From Xylanimonas cellulosilytica DSM 15894 (GTDB lineage Bacteria > Actinomycetota > Actinomycetes > Actinomycetales > Cellulomonadaceae): a DNA stretch of 64,000 nt. Numbering within the stretch: position 1 is the stretch's first letter; every line of letters starts with the position of its first letter. A program made the position numbers and the translations under genes. Shown in pieces: positions 62,452 through 64,000 of the stretch. The notes beneath the pieces were generated by a model. The model was not told the origin of the DNA. It worked only from the letters and a program-made list of their open reading frames with translations, and searched no databases. Location: positions 1,178,001-1,242,000 of the forward strand of contig NC_013530.1 in assembly GCF_000024965.1 (NCBI RefSeq), given 5' to 3'.

Positions 62452-64000
62452 TCAGCTGCAGGTGAGCGTGCCGTTCGCGGGGGGTGTGCCGGTGCCGATG
62501 AAGCCGACCGTGGTGGTGGCTCCTGCGGCGAGGCTGCCGTTCCAGGCCTCCGGGGTGAAGGTGCCCGAGGCGAGGGTGCCGCCCCAGACGTTGGAGGTGG
62601 TCAGGCCCGCGGGGGCAGTGACCTTCCAGGTCGGAATGGCGGAGGTCCCGGCCTTGACGACGACCTCGCCCTGGTAGCCGCCCGACCACGAGTTCACGGT
62701 CGTGTACGTGGCGGTGCAGGTGCCCGGCTCCGGCTCCGGCGAAGGCTCCGGCTCAGGCTCGGTGCCGCCGTCGTCGGCCGCCGTGCTGACGGTGAGCGGG
62801 GCGGAAGCTGCCGACACGTTGCCGGCGGCGTCCCGGGCGGTCACGGTGACGCTGTACGAGGTGTCCGGGGACAGGCCCGTGATCGTGTACGTGGTGCCCG
62901 ACGCGGTGCCCACGGCCGTGCCGTCGACCCGCACCGAGTACCCCGTGACGCCGACGTTGTCGGTCGACGCGGTCCAGCTCACGGGGACCGACGTCGCGGT
63001 GGCCGTGCCGGCGCTCAGGCCGGTCGGGGCCGACGGGGCGACCGTGTCCACGGGGGCCGGCTCGCCGCCGCCGCCCGTGATGACCGGGTACGCGTTCGCC
63101 ACGAGCTGCTGGAACTGCTCGGGGAACCACTGGCCCGAGAGCGGGGCGCCCGCGAGCGCACCGGTGAGGGCACCGCCCAGCGCGTCCGACGAGTACGTCG
63201 GGTCGCACATCCGGTCGAGGCTCTTGCCCTGGTCGTTCGGGATCTCGGTCGACGAGCCGTCCGACTCGCCCGGGGGCTTGACCCACACGAACGCGTCGAT
63301 GTGCGGGTATCCGGACGGCGCGGCCTGAGGCCGCTCACCGATGCCGGCACCGGACGGGTTGCACCAGGCGCCGCGGTGGTTGCGGCGGTCGACACGCGAC
63401 TCGTTGACGTACGTGTTGAGGTCGCTGCTCGTCGACGCGGCGGTGGGCCGGTCCGGGCCGCCCCAGCCGTTGCGCGAGGTGTCGACCAGCATGCCGATGC
63501 TGGACGGGAAGCCCGCCGACACCAGCAGGTCGTGCATGTGCGCCGTGAAGCCGGCCTCGTCGAAGTAGGGGTTCCACTCGTAGAAGTCGGAGGACCGGAC
63601 CGGCTGGCCGCCCACCTGCTTGTTCGGGTCGGTCAGGTACGGCTCGACGAGCGGCGTGGTGTTCGCCGTGTCGGTGATGAAGCCGTCGATCGAGGCGAAC
63701 CCGGCGTTCGTGGTCTGCGCCACCTCGGCCATGAGCTGCGCGGCGGGGCCTGCGTTGGTGTCCCAGCCGAGCCAGCCCGAGTGCGCCAGGTCGACGTAGT
63801 TGTACACGTTGGGGATGGCGTGCAGCGTGTCGAGCGCGTACTTCACGCCGGCCCGGTAGTACGGGTCGGCCTGCTGGCAGGCGGGGTTCGACGCGTTCGT
63901 GGTCAGGTTCGGCAGCGAGTCCGGCTCGATCGTCGCGACGATGCGCAGGCCGGCGTACTGCGGGTCGCCGAGCAGGTCGGCGATCGGGTCGATGTACTCG
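62452..64000 (-). CDS. GH6 cellulase with FN3 and CBM2 domains, N-terminus outside window
   Basis: The last 515 residues of a secreted cellulase. The GH6 domain occupies the first ~320 visible residues. The PROSITE GH6 signature IVATIEPDSLP is at about 20-30, followed by the substrate-tunnel sequence YVDLAHSGWLGWDTNAG and the HIDAFVWVKPPGESDGSS block. These fit cellobiohydrolase-type Cel6B (CbhA of Cellulomonas fimi) rather than short endoglucanases. An FN3 domain (APSAPTGLSAG ... TVSTA) and a PEP/SPE linker lead to a C-terminal CBM2 (CTATYTTVNSW ... WNGSLAAGATTTVGFIGTG ... LTCS) bounded by two Cys. The frame runs off the right edge; the signal peptide and first catalytic Asp region are not visible. 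Confidence 0.95.
   Translation of the reverse strand, partial: EYIDPIADLLGDPQYAGLRIVATIEPDSLPNLTTNASNPACQQADPYYRAGVKYALDTLHAIPNVYNYVDLAHSGWLGWDTNAGPAAQLMAEVAQTTNAGFASIDGFITDTANTTPLVEPYLTDPNKQVGGQPVRSSDFYEWNPYFDEAGFTAHMHDLLVSAGFPSSIGMLVDTSRNGWGGPDRPTAASTSSDLNTYVNESRVDRRNHRGAWCNPSGAGIGERPQAAPSGYPHIDAFVWVKPPGESDGSSTEIPNDQGKSLDRMCDPTYSSDALGGALTGALAGAPLSGQWFPEQFQQLVANAYPVITGGGGEPAPVDTVAPSAPTGLSAGTATATSVPVSWTASTDNVGVTGYSVRVDGTAVGTASGTTYTITGLSPDTSYSVTVTARDAAGNVSAASAPLTVSTAADDGGTEPEPEPSPEPEPGTCTATYTTVNSWSGGYQGEVVVKAGTSAIPTWKVTAPAGLTTSNVWGGTLASGTFTPEAWNGSLAAGATTTVGFIGTGTPPANGTLTCS

Overview
The window is very GC-rich, densely coded DNA with many GTG starts and 4-bp gene overlaps. The gene set is that of a Gram-positive actinobacterium of the Micrococcales, most likely a cellulolytic Cellulomonadaceae or Promicromonosporaceae member. 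Supporting evidence is a secreted GH6-FN3-CBM2 cellulase at the right edge, coenzyme F420 biosynthesis and F420-type enzymes, twin ClpP subunits, a group II truncated haemoglobin, a mycobacterial-type Nei glycosylase and an actinobacterial ultrashort-stem T-box in front of ileS. The species call is inference.

Layout. 0-5 kb: small membrane protein with a GntR regulator, thioesterases, topoisomerase IB, truncated haemoglobin, lone PTS EIIB domain, MscS channel. 5-16 kb: malQ, pepN, a proline-rich membrane protein, an M13 metallopeptidase, rpiB, a Nei-type glycosylase and an alkyltransferase-like protein. 16-20 kb: F420-type oxidoreductase, DUF1648 membrane protein, cysE, cysK. 20-26 kb: tRNA-Gly(TCC), tRNA-Pro(TGG), a zinc dehydrogenase-flavodoxin pair, MFS transporter, VOC protein, small lipoprotein. 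26-37 kb: tig-clpP1-clpP2-clpX, acyl-CoA synthetase, chorismate mutase, an Rv2629-like protein, valS. The order pepN/rpiB/nei ... tig/clpP1/clpP2/clpX ... valS, with glbO nearby, recalls the Rv2440s-Rv2470s region of Mycobacterium tuberculosis. 37-43 kb: polar amino-acid ABC transporter, an F420-dependent dehydrogenase coupled to cofE, and a VIT-family protein. 43-49 kb: SIMPL protein, coiled-coil membrane protein, an ECF41 sigma module with its own promoter, and a glycogen-debranching-type enzyme. 49-55 kb: sugar ABC transporter facing the debranching enzyme across a consensus Crp-type site, a deazaflavin-dependent oxidoreductase, an HhH-GPD glycosylase, a DsbA-like lipoprotein and an XRE regulator. 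55-64 kb: SDR, PadR pair, T-box/ileS/folC, and the cellulase, cut by the right edge.

The most unusual structure is a set of short palindromic repeats that accounts for much of the intergenic space. Family A (GGTGGTT-N11-AACCACC) occurs as about 20 full units in eight clusters. Four clusters lie between convergent genes and two lie inside open reading frames (nei and cofE). Five of the six reading frames through a unit are open, which helps explain how coding sequence can absorb it. Family B has a GCACTCATGAGTGC core (three copies). Family C is bounded by TGTCAGA/TCTGAC and occurs once as the probable tig terminator and once inside nei. A 49-bp palindrome lies inside ileS. No transposase, prophage, CRISPR array or rRNA was seen. 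Metabolic themes are alpha-glucan and cellulose use, cysteine synthesis and uptake, F420 redox chemistry, proteostasis and DNA base repair.
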